Below are positions 19,773 to 34,700 of a stretch of 64,000 nucleotides of DNA, one piece after another; positions within the stretch are counted from its first letter, which is position 1; each line of letters starts with the position of its first letter. A program made the translations under genes and the position numbers. The stretch is taken from contig JAYKAV010002919.1 in the NCBI GenBank assembly GCA_035582835.1, forward strand, positions 222,605 through 286,604, read 5' to 3'. The notes beneath the pieces are model-generated. The model saw nothing but the letters and a program-made list of their open reading frames with translations, did no database searches and was not told the DNA's origin. Source of the stretch: Phoebastria nigripes. Lineage: Eukaryota; Chordata; Aves; Procellariiformes; Diomedeidae.

Positions 19773-22700
19773 GTGAGTCGTCGCCGCGGCGCGCTGCGGG
19801 ACCCGGACGGGCGCAGCCGCGGGGCCCCGGCGTGCCCGCAACTGCAGGCCTCGGCCTGGCAGCTCCTCACCCCTAGCCCGGGCCCTCAGGGGAGCCTCGA
19901 GGGGCGGCTGTCCTCCCCTCACGTACCGTCCCCAGAGCGGCCGAGCCCTGCCAGGGCGGCCACCCGGCCCCCTGCCTGCCCCCGGGCCTGTGGCGTTTAA
20001 CCACCTGCCCTTGAGGAGGGCGTCAGGGGCTTCCTTATTGCTTTAAGGAAATAAGCCATTTAAGAGAGACGGTACAGAGCCACAGATTGTGTTTTGTACC
20101 CTCTGACAACACCAAGGAGCAGCCGATATCACCACCACAACCGACAGGAAAAAAAGGAAGCCCCACATCCCAAAATGCTTTGTTACCCACCAGCCGCTTG
20201 CCATGTCTTAGATGTCAATAAACTGTCGTAAGTTATACCTGGACTAAATAATTTGAGAATTGCCTTGAGGCCGAATAAAAATAATACTTTGTAGAATAAC
20301 AAGTGAAGAACAGATTCATGAGACCATGAGGTTTGCTGCTGCCCGTTCTGGTCACTCACACAGAGTGCAAAAACGAACTTGTTTCACTGGGACGTGTCAG
20401 TGGCCCAGATGGGCCCTAGAACAAGAGAGGGACACCAGAGCAACCGGAGTGTAGGCAAGGGAAAACCAAACACAGACTAAATACTGTCCCTTTGGTTTCA
20501 TCTTTCCATTTATGAAGTGAACAGACTATCTTGGACCTTAAGGATGGTAGAATTTCTAAAATTCATGGTGGGTCTGAACTCTTGCTTTACTTAGGCTTGC
20601 TTTCATGCGTTAGACCATTTGTTGTCCCAATGCAGAAGGACAAAAAAGGGAAAGCTAAAAAATTCTTCCTTTCTGCAGTTGTCAGAACTGTAGATTACAC
20701 TTAACTCCGTATCAAATACATAGAATTCATTCTGTAGGAAGTGGTTTTCTTGGAACCCGGTTCCCCTTTTTATGTCTTGAAAAAGGGAACAGGAGAATAA
20801 GGCCTGATAATAGAGAAAACTTTGGTGGAATTTTTAGTAATTCTAAAATCAGGGGGATTCCAGGAAGAAGCTGTTTAGATCTTGGCGGTTTTGCTGTTAT
20901 GGCTTGTTAGTACAGCCTTGCTTTTTAGGCAACTGTCATGAACAGTTTGATGTACATACTATGATGTATAACTTATCAATAGCCCCAACCCCTTTTCTGG
21001 ATTTTTTTCTTTGGCTGTTTCTGAGCAAGATCTTGCCCAGGAGCCTGATAAAGCACAGGGCTGCCCCCAGGGACTGACTCCCTTCATCTCATTAAACCAC
21101 ATTTTGAAACAAGAACGACAGTACAAGGTCTCCAGTCAAAGGCCAGTCTGTCAAAGCAGCTAGGTCAATATGGAATTATTTAAGGATTCCATACCAAAGA
21201 ATAGTAAGTTTCTGTAAAATCTTATTCTTGGTTGTTGCTTGTTTTTGAGGAAGGTATAAGCAAATCAGAATGAATTATTCAAGGTTCCTGTAGGTTTCCT
21301 TTGATTATTTTTCATAGTGAAATTAAACAAGTAAAAAAGGAAGGTGAGCAATAAGCTTTATAGAAATGCTATTTAATCGGAGAAAGTCTTAAAACTTAAC
21401 TTCAGATTTTTTTTTTTTTTTTTTTTTTACATAGTACTCACTTTGAAATGTCCAGGCTTCCACTGTTTTCCAGTACCAAAACTGGAGTCTTACAGATAGT
21501 CTTTGTGTCTTCTGATTGGGTTGCTTCACAAAAGACATTAAAATCTCCCCAAAAGAAACATGATCATTTACCAAAATAAATACCACGAGAATTTTAAGTT
21601 CCTGCTTTGTATAACAAGTGAAATTACATCAGATCCAGGAGCATAAGCAGAACAAGCATTGTAAAACATTCAACGACATACTGATAAGGACAAGGCAGCT
21701 GTGGCTGGCTACAGTAGGCTGGGCTAAAGGGTTTTGGTAGGTTGGAACAAAATGCTGGTGCAATTCTCAGAACTTGTGCTTTTACAGTGTGAAAGCATCA
21801 CACCAGGTTAAAGGCATTATTTGAGAATGGTTTAGCTCAATGCTGAGAACAAGACCATTATATTAGCACCTCTGAGGCAGTACAGAGTTTGAGATACAAT
21901 ATGTATGGTTAAATACACTATTAAATACTGTGTTGGTTGGTAGGATCCATGTAGCAGTTGGGTTTTGAGTCTGTAACAGAAACATGAAACAAAGCCCTTA
22001 TCGGTATTATCACTGCTTTTGCCACTGTGTTGCTGGATTTCCCTGGTGCGTGCTCTTTCTAGGCCAACCTGTTTTATAAGTAGAAAGAAGCCGCTGTTAG
22101 GAGGTGTACGAGAACCCATTTCTCCTGCTGCCTGCCAGAACTTTCCAGGCTAATTACAAGGCTTTTTCCAGTGTTTTCATCCTGTTAAGGAGGAAACGGC
22201 TTGAGGATGAGAAGAATATTATGGTACATTTGCTAGATATGTTTTTATTCTTTCAAGTTTCTGTGGGATACCCTGAATGCTTTATTTCATTAGATACTGT
22301 GGCAAAACAAAGCTATTTAAAATGCACAGAATAGGATTGGCTCTTCTCTTAGATATCGTTATCACAAATTAAAACAGCAAATAAGATTGTTTTAGTTTTT
22401 AAAAATGCTGGCCAACAGATAAATACTGTCTGTTGTGATGTTCCCCCCCCCCCCCCCCCCCTTTTTTTGACTGTTTACCACTCCACTCCTCCCCTACAGC
22501 AAAATACCTACACTGAATGCGTATTTCTGAGTTCTCTTTACTCCTTGTGTAATTTGCAGGAGTATTTTTTTTTTATGGTGTATTCCACCAGGTGGCTCTC
22601 AAGGCCCAGAATGCAAGAACTACTTGGTGTACCTACCAACTAAGAGGACTTGGGATCATGTAGGGCATTGTAGAAAACCGAATTATGTTCTTACAGCATG

Positions 22701-25700
22701 TATTCAGTCTGAAAAACACTAGGAAGAGTGATCAATACCTTAATCCCTTTGGAAAAAAAAAACCTGCAAAGAGGAGTTGTGATGATTCTGAAAAAAATAT
22801 TACTATTAAACACATAATATCATAGAAGTGCTTAAATATGGGTATTAGAGAACAGGGAACACTGCAGCAAGCGGCAAGAGATCTACATCTGGTTCTTTGA
22901 TTATTATTCAGCTCTTTTCTGAAAAGTTATTTCTGGTCTCCAGTTCTCCTTTTGAAAAAGTATTTGCTGCCTTGCACTTACAGAATACTTACTAAGCCTC
23001 TGTATTACAAAAACAGAGTGGATGTTAGGTTTTACAATTTTGCCATGTCCTCTTCTTTGTCTTCTGAACAATTGTTTAATTTATCTTGTCTATATGCAAG
23101 CTTATGAAATTAAAAGTCAACAAGTTCAAATCAGTAAAGTGACCAAACATTTATGTAAATAGATAGCTGGAATTAATTTCCAAAAGTATTGGTCAGAATT
23201 TTGTCCAATTTATTAAAAATTATAGATACTTGTGAGTAAAGAAAGGACACAACTAATGAATTTGCCGAAAAACAGAAGCTACTGACTGACTGCCTGGAAG
23301 TAAAAAAACCTTTTCCTCTGAACAGATCCCACAGAAGTTTGGAAGTTCATTGAGCTATATGATACCAGTCACTATCAGTTACTGAGCCATGAACTGATCT
23401 CATGCGTCAGTTGCTGTTTTGTTCTTAAATGGTTTTCTGACAGAAAATGGGCAAAGTGAGTCATGAACTGGGATAAACTGGAGGAAGATAATTGTCCGTG
23501 TCCAACAAATGTGGTGATCTTAGTGCAGGTCAGCATTAGTACAGGGGCTTTGGAGGTTGCATAGGTGAATAGTGCCAATGTATGCAGGAGGTAATGACCC
23601 GAGGATGATACTGGAGCTGGCTTAGAAATGGTCTGTTTGGTCCCCAGCCTCAAATAATTCACTGTAGATGAAGAAGCTTCTATTGCTCCGAAGTGCTTTT
23701 GTACAGGAGTGTCGGACACTGAAATATGTTATGTCTTCATTAGTATTCAGCAGTTATTGGTAAGATTGTAAAAGTTATTTCAGTAAAAGAAGCATCCAGC
23801 ATTAGTAGTTGCAGTATTTCTTAGAGGACCTTGAACTCTAAATCCTGTTTTTGAGTGACACTAAGCAATGTTCTTTTGTGGCATGAACTTTTCCATGCGT
23901 GTTTTTAGTACTTTTTAATGGTGATGCATTTGGAGGCCGTTTGCATTCCTGTCATCCAAACAAGCCACTTCTGCTCTATGAAAAGGCAAGCTAATTAAGT
24001 CAGCCCAGTAGGCCTGCCTACTGTTGTGGTCAAAGAGTGACTCAGTTGGTTTTCCAGGCTCTTTGGATGGCAAACCACTGACACTTTCAATGGCTGGGGA
24101 GTTTAAAATTAAAAATGAGTAACTTGCTACAGATAAGTTTGACAAGCCACCTCCTTTTACCGTATTAGTTTTCTAGAAGTTTATTCTGTATCCAAATAAA
24201 ACTTAATGGGGTTTATTCTGATGAATATTCTCTAAAATTAGATATGAATCTACTCTGGCCAAATTTACTTTTTTCATTAAAATATAGGCTGTCTTGGAAA
24301 GAAATTCCTGGAATCCAGAGGTGGCAAATGTAATCCTTAAAACTAGTTCCAACATGGAATATATCCTTGTCAACTCAGTTTCAGTTGCAGTGTATATTTC
24401 TTTTGTAGTCTCTGCTTGTTTACTCTAAAGGCCAAAANCTAATTGGTCTAAGTGACTTTTGTGGAAGAGAACTATTCACAAGATACCCAAATTGCATTTA
24501 GTTTCCTGCCATGAGTAATCAGGCTGCTTTGCAGTAATTTGTTACAACCCTACATGCAGGCTGAGACATACCAAGTCTGAATCCTTTCAGAAAGTTCCTG
24601 CAGTCCTTTGAGTTTAGTGTGCAACATCCATTTTTACTGGGAGAGAAATTTCACAGGGGATTGGCAAAATCTTTGGATGAATGATGGGTAATCAGAAGCA
24701 CAATGGGATGAAAGAAGACTGCTTAAAAATACAGGAACAAGTAGCATGTAAATGAAATGGGACAGGTCCTCATTCTTCTAGCAGTACTTTGAGGCCTAAA
24801 TCTGTCCATGAACTCTTTTGTAAGAAAAAAAAAAATATCACTTACAAAGCAAATGTGAAAGTTCTTTAATATCAGCTTTGGAAAGTCTTTTATAAGAAGT
24901 TCTTTCCTTTTGTATTCTTGCTAGGGTAGCTAACTTCACTGAGTGACTTTTGAACCGACTTCCTTTCCTGACCCTGTTTTCCTCCCTTTGGCTTTGAGTC
25001 TTATTGCCAATTTTCTGTGTTTCAGTAATTTCTATGGTCTCCTTTATTCTTAGCTTCTTGTGGCATTGACTTGCAATTCTGTTAGCTTAGAACTGATTTT
25101 TATTTAGTTATTTATTTTTAACTGTCAAAACACTAGTGAAGGGAAATTTATAGCATATTTTATGTAGCATTCAAAACCTCCAAACAAAACATCTGGTTTC
25201 CAGGGCAGAAAATTAAGATTATGTCTGCATTTGAAAAGCTAGGCAACAGATAATTCCAGAAAGAAAAGGCATCCCTGTGTTTTGGACATGCACAGTGACA
25301 TTGCCTGCCTAACTTGTTTCCTCTCCCAGTTGCTATAATTTTGTCATGTTATATTAAGCAGAGTGAAAGCTACCTCCGTTGGCCCTAATACCCATTTAAA
25401 AGAAACTCCTAGTCTAGTAGCAATTGGCACATATTAAATAGAGTCTTGTTTACCAAAGATACCAAACTGAATTATACCACATACAGCACTTAACATCTAG
25501 TCATTCTTAAAGCTCTTGTTTTATAGGAGGAAAAAAATAACTTGTCATCTGCCAAAATGCTTTTATTGTAATAGAATATGTACGTTAAAGCTACAGATTT
25601 TGTGAAGTGGCATGCTGTGATTTGATGATCTGTTTTACTAATTACTCAGGGGTGGGGTAAGAAGAGTACACTTGATGCATTTGTGTAGCCTACATTGAAA

Positions 25701-28700
25701 AGCTTCGGTTTAAAACTAACTGAAAAGCTATTCTCATGTTTCCCTGGAAGATGAGTGCATAGGTGTTTGCTTCATGTCACTAGAGCATAATATCAGCTAA
25801 TGCAAGCAGGATAGAGATACCCGCTGGAAAGTGACTGCAGTATTACTATGAAGTGTTGCAGGGCAAGCAGAGATCCACGTATACGAGTTTTTCTGAGATA
25901 AGCATGGGAAAACAGCTTTTATGTGCCACTAGAACTGGTGTGTACTGCTTAAAAGCGATTAAAAGAAGCCGTGAAAGAATGAAAATCTTTCAAGATTACT
26001 GATTTTGGTTAAATGTATTGGTAGTCTCTTCCATATTTATTCGGACAAGGTAGTGCTGTAATAATACTAAGTTCAGAGTCAAGGTTTGTTTGGTATTAAC
26101 TCAGTGTCATCATCCCCCAGCCCCCAGGTGACATGGATAGTCTTATAGAATAGCTTTTGACTGAAGAGCAATTACTCTGAAAACTAATGTCATCCAAATT
26201 AAAGAGTCAAACTTTCTTAAACTGGAAAAAAGATAATACAGCTGTAGCTTTTTTTAAGAAACCTGGACAGGAGATTCCCTCCCAGTTTTCCGTTTCTGAT
26301 TTCAAATTTTGCCCTCAGATTCCCTGTGTCCTCCTCCTCACTGCTGCAAATAAGCCTTCTGGTTTAGAACTCTCCTTTGTGCTGCCCTGTGCACCATACT
26401 CATTCGCCAGTTAGATTTCTCAGACTTTGCAGTTAGTTGCAAAAATCATTGAACCTTTCTATGGCAACCTTGGCAATGAGTTTTTCCTGCCTTTTTATTG
26501 ATAAGATATAGATAACTTCAAATTCACATCCAGACTATTTGNGGAACAGCCCGTTCTAGCATCTCCAGGAACTGTCTCAATACCTTTAAAATATGACCAT
26601 TAAGATCTTTGAAAACCCATATACTTTATTTATTTATTTTTAACTCTTCTGATGCCCAAGGAAATTCTAGATGACTCNGTCAATTTTATATATAATTTGA
26701 CCTGTGTTTTAAAGTATCCATAGGTTTGTCCAGCTTGAACAAGATATTTTGCCCTTTCCAGTGAGGTATAGGTGGGGTGCTCTGGTACCAACTATAATTC
26801 AACTCCACCAGGTGGCTGTCATGCTATGAGAGTGTGCACTGTGAANGTTGCTACCAGCACATGAAGGGCCGTGTTTAACATTACATTATCAAAGCACTGC
26901 CTTGGATTTTAATTGTCGAACTCCTANGTGGAATTTAATGGGAATTACAACTGAATTGTAGTAACCTGGTTTATTTTCTCATTAGTTACCTTCAGGTTTT
27001 GGTCACAGTCAAACAGTTCTTTACATCTGAATGAATATGCAAGGTTTGTTTCTGCTGTAATAAAGTCTAGGTATTCTCTCCATACATCCTGTTTACAGGT
27101 AGTGAGTTTGAGGCTAACACTTTAAAAGGCATTTCCAGGAAAAAAGGCTTGCTTTCTGAAAAGCTTCTGTACCATATTTTATTTTGAAAGCTAGATAATA
27201 AACTCTTTTGAAACTAAATTCTTTTGAAAGCTAAGTAATAAACTCTAGGACAGAGTAACAAATTGAGTTTGAATTTTTAAAGATCTTAAATATATACTGT
27301 TTTATTATAGTAAGTAAGGATGGCTCTATTGGCATTGTACCAAGCTTCTCCAGACAAATTATCTTCTTGATGCTAGTTTTACTGTCTGTCTCATTCATTT
27401 TCTTTTATGCAGGTATCACAGGAAAAGATGACCTTACTGTGGGTGCAACTACAAGTGGAAGAGTGAATTTTTACCCCTGGACAATAGATAATAAATATTA
27501 CTCTGCAGATATTCACCTCTGTGTAGTACCAAACACATTTCTTGTTACTGGAGAGATTGCTGAATCTGTGCAAGCATTTGTTGTGTACTTCGACAGCACG
27601 ATAGTAAGACTCTTCTGCTTCATTATATTGCTTTACCTGTACGATATAGTTGCCTTATCACNGTGATAACCACAAATCATATTCTCTTCATCTTGTGCCA
27701 TCCATTCCTTTTAGGCTGTTCTATTAATTGTCAGTAGATCAATGTTAAATTATGCCTGCTAACAATGGAAGCAGTTTCCTTCCCTTTTACTATTCTACTC
27801 CAGCTGGAAGAGAGGTTCTCAGGATGCAGATATGCCACTAAGTTAGGCAAATCCTCCTCCAGCCCGCCACCTCCAACTTTACTCCTAGCTGATGCTAGGT
27901 TCAGAAAGGCTGCTTTAGGATAGCCAAGAATGAGGGAGCCAAACGTAAGATTCAGTGCTATCATTTTACTCAAAATTGTTTCTACTAAGCTGGCAGCAGT
28001 GAAAACAGTGCTTTAGCAAGAGCCAGAAAGATTCTGAGACAAAAAATTATTCTAAATAAAGAACTGTTTTTCACCACAGATGGGAAAGGGTGCATACCAC
28101 ACATTCTGCAAAGATACCTTTAACCAGACATCTCAGGGCTGTCTCAGAATAAACTAGAGCAATGGGAGTAGTTCACCAGCCCCCATAACATCCACTTCAG
28201 TGTGGAAGATGGAGTAGCTGCACATTAAACCCAAGATATGCTTAAAATGAAATACTCATGATTAGCCTTAAGTAAAAATCTTTCCNGATCTACGCTAGGA
28301 TTGCATAATTAATATTAAACATGAAAGGGAGGTCCAAGGCAGTAGGATTAACTCGTCTGTAAGGTAAATCAAGAATCAGAAGGAAGTTCAGTATAAGTCA
28401 ACTTCTCCGATTAGAACACAAGTGCCTTAAACATACTTGACATGCAGCCTAGCATATTTCCTTACTTCATTGCTTTTATTCTAATACGATTAATGATTTA
28501 AAACTAGTTTAAAACCTGAAGTATTTGAGGGTGTATTCCAAAGAACTTTTAATTTTTTTCCCTTTAGAAATCTGGACTTGATAGTGTCTCTGAATGGCTT
28601 CCCCTGACAGAAGAGTGGTTACCAGAAGTCATGATCCTGGTTTGTAACAGAGTATCTGAAAATGGTATGAAACCCAAAGAAGTTCCAAACTGACTTAGAG

Positions 28701-31700
28701 TTATTAACCTTGCCTAATAATTTATTTTCTAGTTAAATCAACACAGTTGTTTCTCAAAATGTGAGAGGTTGGGCTTGAGATTTAATTGAGAAGAGCCAGG
28801 TTACTCTCGTGACCAGGAACAGAAGAGTCTTAAGCTAGTTGTGGTTAAAACTGAATCAGAATTTTGCAAGCTTGCTTAAAATGAGCTCTGTATATCCCAT
28901 TCCTAGTAAACCACCATGCACTGCAAGGTAACTAAAAAGGCATTCATATTACTGGATGTGCATGATCCTCTCTGGTGAAGAATGAGGATGACCGTTGGCT
29001 GCTTAACTACAGTGGAAAGTACGTTCATCTTTTTTGGACATTAAATACGCATGTTTGCTTTGGTTCTAGATTAGTATATGCAATACGACAGCAAGCTGTA
29101 AGGTGCAGATATGTCCCTGAAACTTAATTCAGATTCAAACCTAGAGTTAATAGAAGTCTTCATTAACTGTGGCGCTTTGCTTACATTTCCCTTTGAGTAC
29201 CCACTGCAAAGCCATTTGATTTTATGGTATTTGAAAAAAAACAATTCAAAGGAGGAGTTTGTTAACTCTGGAGTTTTTGGAATCAAATTCAAAGTGAATG
29301 GAGGACCCACGCCAGCTACTATATACTTTTTCCCCATACAATCCAGAATAAGCAAACAACTTTGAGGGAATAAAATGTAGCTAAAGATTCAACTGCTGAT
29401 AGTAGTCTCAAATGTGTATGTTTAGTATGCTTTTTTGTTTCCCACCTTTAGGTGTTAACAGACAGAAAGCTCAAGAATGGTGCATCAAGCACGGCTTTGA
29501 ACTGGTAGAACTTAGCCCTGAGGAGCTGCCTGATGAAGATGGTAGGACTGCTACTTCTGTTTTAGTTTTTAGAATGAAAAAGCACACCAAAATATCTTCT
29601 AAACAATTGCAAGGGGCAACTTTATTTATGTGCTACATGATTACAGCATGGAGCGCTCCCAGTTGGTAAGCTTAGTCTCAGCTATAAAAGGTCAGGAGGA
29701 GGAGGTTATTTCCTCCAAGAAATTCAATTTGTCTCCTCCCAAATACAGCTGCTGTTTATGTAGCACCTACATAAGAATAATATTTGCTCCTTTTTCTGAC
29801 ACTAATCCTAGGACTGTATTGATAGATTAGAAGCATTTATATTCCACTTCAGAAATCAATCAAAAAAACAAGAACCAGAGAGATGCACAAGGGCAGGAAA
29901 ATTCTTTGTCTTTTTTTTAAAAAGACTTTTAAAACTACTGTACATACCAAGAGAAGATAGAAATTATTCAAACTGTGATAGGCTGAAAAGGGGAGATAGT
30001 TAAAAACATTTTAGAATTGTATGCACTGTTACACAGGAAATAAGCCAGTTTCAAAATCACTGGCTGACCATACATTTATAACTTGAAAAAACCCATCAAG
30101 CAGAGTCAGAAGTGTGATGTGTGATGTTCCACTCTTGAAAAGTGACTGTGCACTTCCTGACAACCTTATCAGCATCAGCCTTATCTCCTCATTTCAGTGA
30201 TACAAAAAAAGTGTTTACATCTTACCTCTGTAGAGCCAAAATAAGATAACTGACTCCATTTCCAGGCTTGAGTGGAATTAGTCACTAACATTTGCTCTAT
30301 TTCAGGTTCACCAAGTACATAGCTGTCACCAAAAATAATTTAGTCTGAAGGCCTAAGCTAGAACTCAAGTCCCACTCCTTCGCCTCTTTAAAGGCCTAGA
30401 TAAAAGTTGTCTCGAGTAGCTAAGATCGCCCCCTTCTCCCCCACCATGTCTTTAAAGATACTTTTATTTTTGACACTTTGTTAGTCAGGGAGGGAGGGAT
30501 ACACATACTTCTGATTTATAGAAACCAGAAAAATCAGACATGGATACCCCTTAGACTAAAGTCTTCCTATGAAGTGCTTTAAAAGGAAATAGTAGTAACA
30601 TTAAGTCAAGTTTTTTTTCTATTGAATAATTGTTGCAAAGAACAAGCTATTTGCTATTTAAATAATATAAGTAATGGGAATAATAACAACTCAGGACGTT
30701 AATCTTTGGAGTATTAAGATATATGTTCTTTCCTGGATTTTTAATATGGTAGTTGATTCACTGTGACTCATGCATAGGAGGAAATGTACTCTACTGACTA
30801 ACATATTTACCCCGTAAACATGCTGTATGAATTACTTACAAAAGATAAAATGGATGCAGTAAACATACTGGGCCAATATCTGTTTAAAAATTATGACATT
30901 TCTGGCAGCTCATCACAAATGAACTGGAGCTCTTGCTATGACTACGCTGTCAGTCAGTTGTACAGTAAGGAGAAGAACTCTAAACTGAGACTCTTGAGAA
31001 TGACTCTGATACAAAACCAAACAGCAGTGTCATAGAGGACAAAATATTTGATCTAAGCGGTCATAGACAGCTTTAAATTAATTTTTAAAGGCAGTTTCAA
31101 TTACTACACCTGTCCCTGAGTCATCCTGGAAGAGTTTGATTTTTAAGCAATTACATTTTTGTATCCAAAAGGCTTGTTCCCCTCCCCCCCCATTGCTTTG
31201 TGAGACCTGCACAAACATGGGAAGCTGACTAAACTGAGGAAATGGGAAAACTGACTTTATACAAAGTGGTGTCAGATCTACTCAGCAAGTTGAAGTCCAA
31301 ATAATGCTTTCCCTAGTCTTTCAAGTTACTGTAATTCACAGGATTACTGGAACATTTGGAGTTAGATGTTGTGGAGATAGCTTTACAATGATCATTTTCA
31401 TTTTTAACAAGCATCGCACCTTTTTTAAATGGTTGCCTGAAGTTCTTTACTTTCTAAAGGAAGTAATTCTAGCATCTGTTTTTATGCCATACAGCATTCT
31501 AAAAGATCTTGGGGTAAAAGATGCCTTGCTTTTAACAGCAACTTAAAAATTGTCTATTACTATTAAATTTACTCATATGTTATTTAACAATGTAGGCATC
31601 ATGCTAAGTATTTAACAAAACCCCACCCAGACTTTAGCTCTCTCTACAAAAGACTGAGAGCTCACAGTTCATAATACTTGGAAGCCTAGACCAAGAAGTG

Positions 31701-34700
31701 AGGCATTAATTTAGATTTGGTTAGCCTCTCACGAAGCAAAGGCAAGAAATCTGTGTTTCCGAACAAAAGNAGTAATTTATATCGATTGCGATAAGATAGG
31801 ACAGGCATTCAGACACACACCTTCTTACTTTCAGGCANGTAATGGGTTTTGGTCTAATTGTTAGGAGTGCAATGTCTTTGTCTTTTGGTTTAGATGACTT
31901 TCCAGAGTCTACCGGAGTGAAACGAATTGTACAAGCTTTGAATGCCAACGTGTGGTCCAACGTAGTCATGAAGAGCGGTATGTAACACAGGTTCCTCTTA
32001 CGTGAATTCTGGAGAATGCAGGGCTTAGTATTTTTAGCAAAAGTTTAAACTGAGCAGCTACAGTGCTACTGCCACTGCATCAGTATAAAGAGAACTAGAG
32101 CACTCTTCAAGCTTTTACATGGAATAGTAGGGTTTCAGGTACTGCTTTCATTATCCCTTGATGCACAGAGGAACTGACAGGCAACGGGTGAGATTGATTC
32201 CTGTTTCAGCATCTGTTCCTGTTCCAGCATCTGTTCCTGTTCCCTCTGTACTTTGACTTGCTCTCTACCAATAACTTGAGTTAAATACTCCACTAACTCT
32301 TCAAATTTCAATGAAAAATGAAAGCTTGTTCCACCAAACTCTAGCAGCAAATAGCTAGTCATTATCAGCTTGGTCTAAAAACTGATACATGGTTTAGTGT
32401 AGAAGAAGTAAGTGTTAAATTCCAAATTTGTTAGTTTTTTGAAAAAAATATTTGAAACGGGGATGAGAATAGCAAGTGCAGAGATGAGATTTGGCAAAGA
32501 AGTGATTTCAAATGTTGGTTGAAGGACATACTAAGTGCATTGCAAGAAGGACCATCTTCCCTACAGAAGACCCCACTTGAGTACNTGGAAGCCACAGAAT
32601 TTTTTGAAAACAGTGCAAAAAACAGGCAATCCCAGATAATTTTCTGCAGATCATTGATTATCAGGTAGAGTTAGAATTTTGGAAAAATCACTTTAGGATC
32701 AGACTCATTAGAAAAGGAAATGCTGTGGCTAGCCCAGAGCTATTGCAAGTGTAGATACTTCCATTTACTTGAAAACCTTTAATTACCTTTCTAATAACAC
32801 AAGCTGTTGCAGGAAATGTAGGAAGATTAAACTCTTGGGGAGTGCTTGGCCTTACATTTCTTATTTCACAAAGTCTCATCCCACTAGCAACCTTCCAATG
32901 TCTGTCTGCTCCCTGAGGTACAATTTTCCACTGTTGCGGCTTCCTCCTTCCTACGTCTTTTAACTGTGTAATGATTTCAAGTGCTGAGAGGCTTCTGCTA
33001 GTTCCTGTAACTGCAAGATGGTTACTGGGACTCAGTAGAACTAGGATGAGAACTACTAAACCGATAATCTTTTTTTTAAGGTAGCCTTTTGAGTATTTCT
33101 CATACCACATCAGAATGAGGTTAAGGTTGGTTGTAGCTTAATGTAACCATTGTAGAGAAATAGGTAGCCATTTGAGATGGTGTAAAGTTATCTCACTAGT
33201 GCTAAAACGGTTTTCTTAACAGTGTATTTCCTGCATTTGACAGGTGCCACATTACTGAAGAACAGAACTTAGTCACATGTTCAGTTCTTCATGGGGGAAA
33301 TTCCTATGCATCATTAGTGTGTTCTGTAAAGGTCAGACTCCTTGAAAATCCAGATTTTCTATCTCCACAGTACAGAAACCACACAGCATTGATGCACATT
33401 ACTACAAACCCCTCAGGAAGTGAACTATATTTGGAAGTTGTTGCAGCCTGACTATGCCTTCAAAGGGAAATTGTTGAGCTCATTTTACTTAAAATAAAAT
33501 TTTTTTACAACCTGCAATGTATCTTTTGTTTTCAACTTCCTCCTGATCCTGGAAACTGGCCACCATGTAAATCAAACTTTAGCTTTTCTACTGAGTTACC
33601 TATAACTGCTGGCCATTTAGGAACCATGCAGTCATACAGTATAAGATGTAAGTAGTAAAGGCTTATAGCACTGTTAGGTGTAGCCGTCCAAAAAGCCAAT
33701 GTTACAGCGCTGCCTTACTTCAGCTATCCGTTTGTATGAGAATTTAAGTTTACAGACAGAGCAGGAATGACTTTTTTCAAGTACAAGCATTAAACCCATA
33801 TTATTTTAAGGTGTTCTATCTTAAACCTAAACACAGTTCTTCTTAAGTTTTTTCACACACCTATTAAGAAAATTCTTGACCTTTTGATTTTTTTTCTCTA
33901 ACCATTAGATCCATTCATTCTCACAGCAATTCATAAAAAATAGGTATTAAATACAGCATAGTTGAATTATAAACATTTTTACATCAAGTAATACCACATG
34001 CTTTGTGAGTAAATAAAGCAGTATTGTCTCTACTAAAAGGAAAACAAGCAGTCTTACCTGAGAGTCTCCAGAGGGCACTTCCCTTTTGTAGTTGGTATAA
34101 AGTTGTTGGTTCTCCAGGCCTCAGAGCTCTCTTTAATCTGAGAATCAGGTGATTTTCTTTCCCTTGCGCAGAAGAGCATGTGTAGTTCTTCAGCTAACAT
34201 CTTCCCCCCACAAAGGTAGTGCACTGCTGTTGTCTTTAGCTGTCCCTTCAAGAGCAAAGCTAGTTGACATATTGATGGCAAGAAGAGAAACAATTTAGTG
34301 CTCTCTCAAAGAGGCTACTTGGCTACTTTCCTGCTTAAATAGGTGTTCAGTGATCCCAGCTGAGGCTGGTTACCTAGGGTGGGGCCAGTAATTAGCCTGG
34401 CTCTCTTTACAAAGAATGAGCCTGATTTAGGGGAACTAGTTAAACTTAGTTATTTAAACAAATTATGAATTTTGACTTTTTAATTTCAATTTTGAATGGA
34501 AGTCAGCATCACCACATGTCAGGTAGGGACAGATTATGGAAGAATAGCAGATAAAGACAGTGGAAAATGTTTTGTTATGAAATGAGCATATATGAATCTC
34601 AAAGCCATGCTCAGAGCACAGTGTACTAGAGCTCTGCAACTATTGACGAGTGACACCTGTGAAGCTATATAGACTCCATCATAATGGAGCCACCAACTAT

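Larger units (their letters stand above)
19240..20000. promoter_or_regulatory. CpG island / bidirectional promoter of IQCH and AAGAB
   Basis: GC- and CpG-dense stretch in an otherwise AT-rich window. It contains the two divergent start codons, IQCH at 19501 (minus) and AAGAB at 19700 (plus), 198 bp apart, so both transcription starts must lie in this short gap or overlap it. No TATA box is visible, as is usual for CpG-island promoters. A 15-base assembly gap sits inside it. Confidence 0.85.
19773..27412 (+). other. AAGAB: AAGAB intron 1
   Basis: 7.6 kb, starting in the CpG island. It holds a 22-T run (21407-21428), a 19-C run (22443-22461), two identical CTCF-like motifs (22585, 26805), TTTA repeats near 26626 and a 40-bp-period duplication at 27182-27245. 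No extra exon seen. Confidence 0.75.

Noticed and set aside
19256..19870. 204-codon minus-strand open frame across the CpG island
   Set aside because: A by-product of high GC; it runs through the assembly gap and overlaps both real first exons in other frames.
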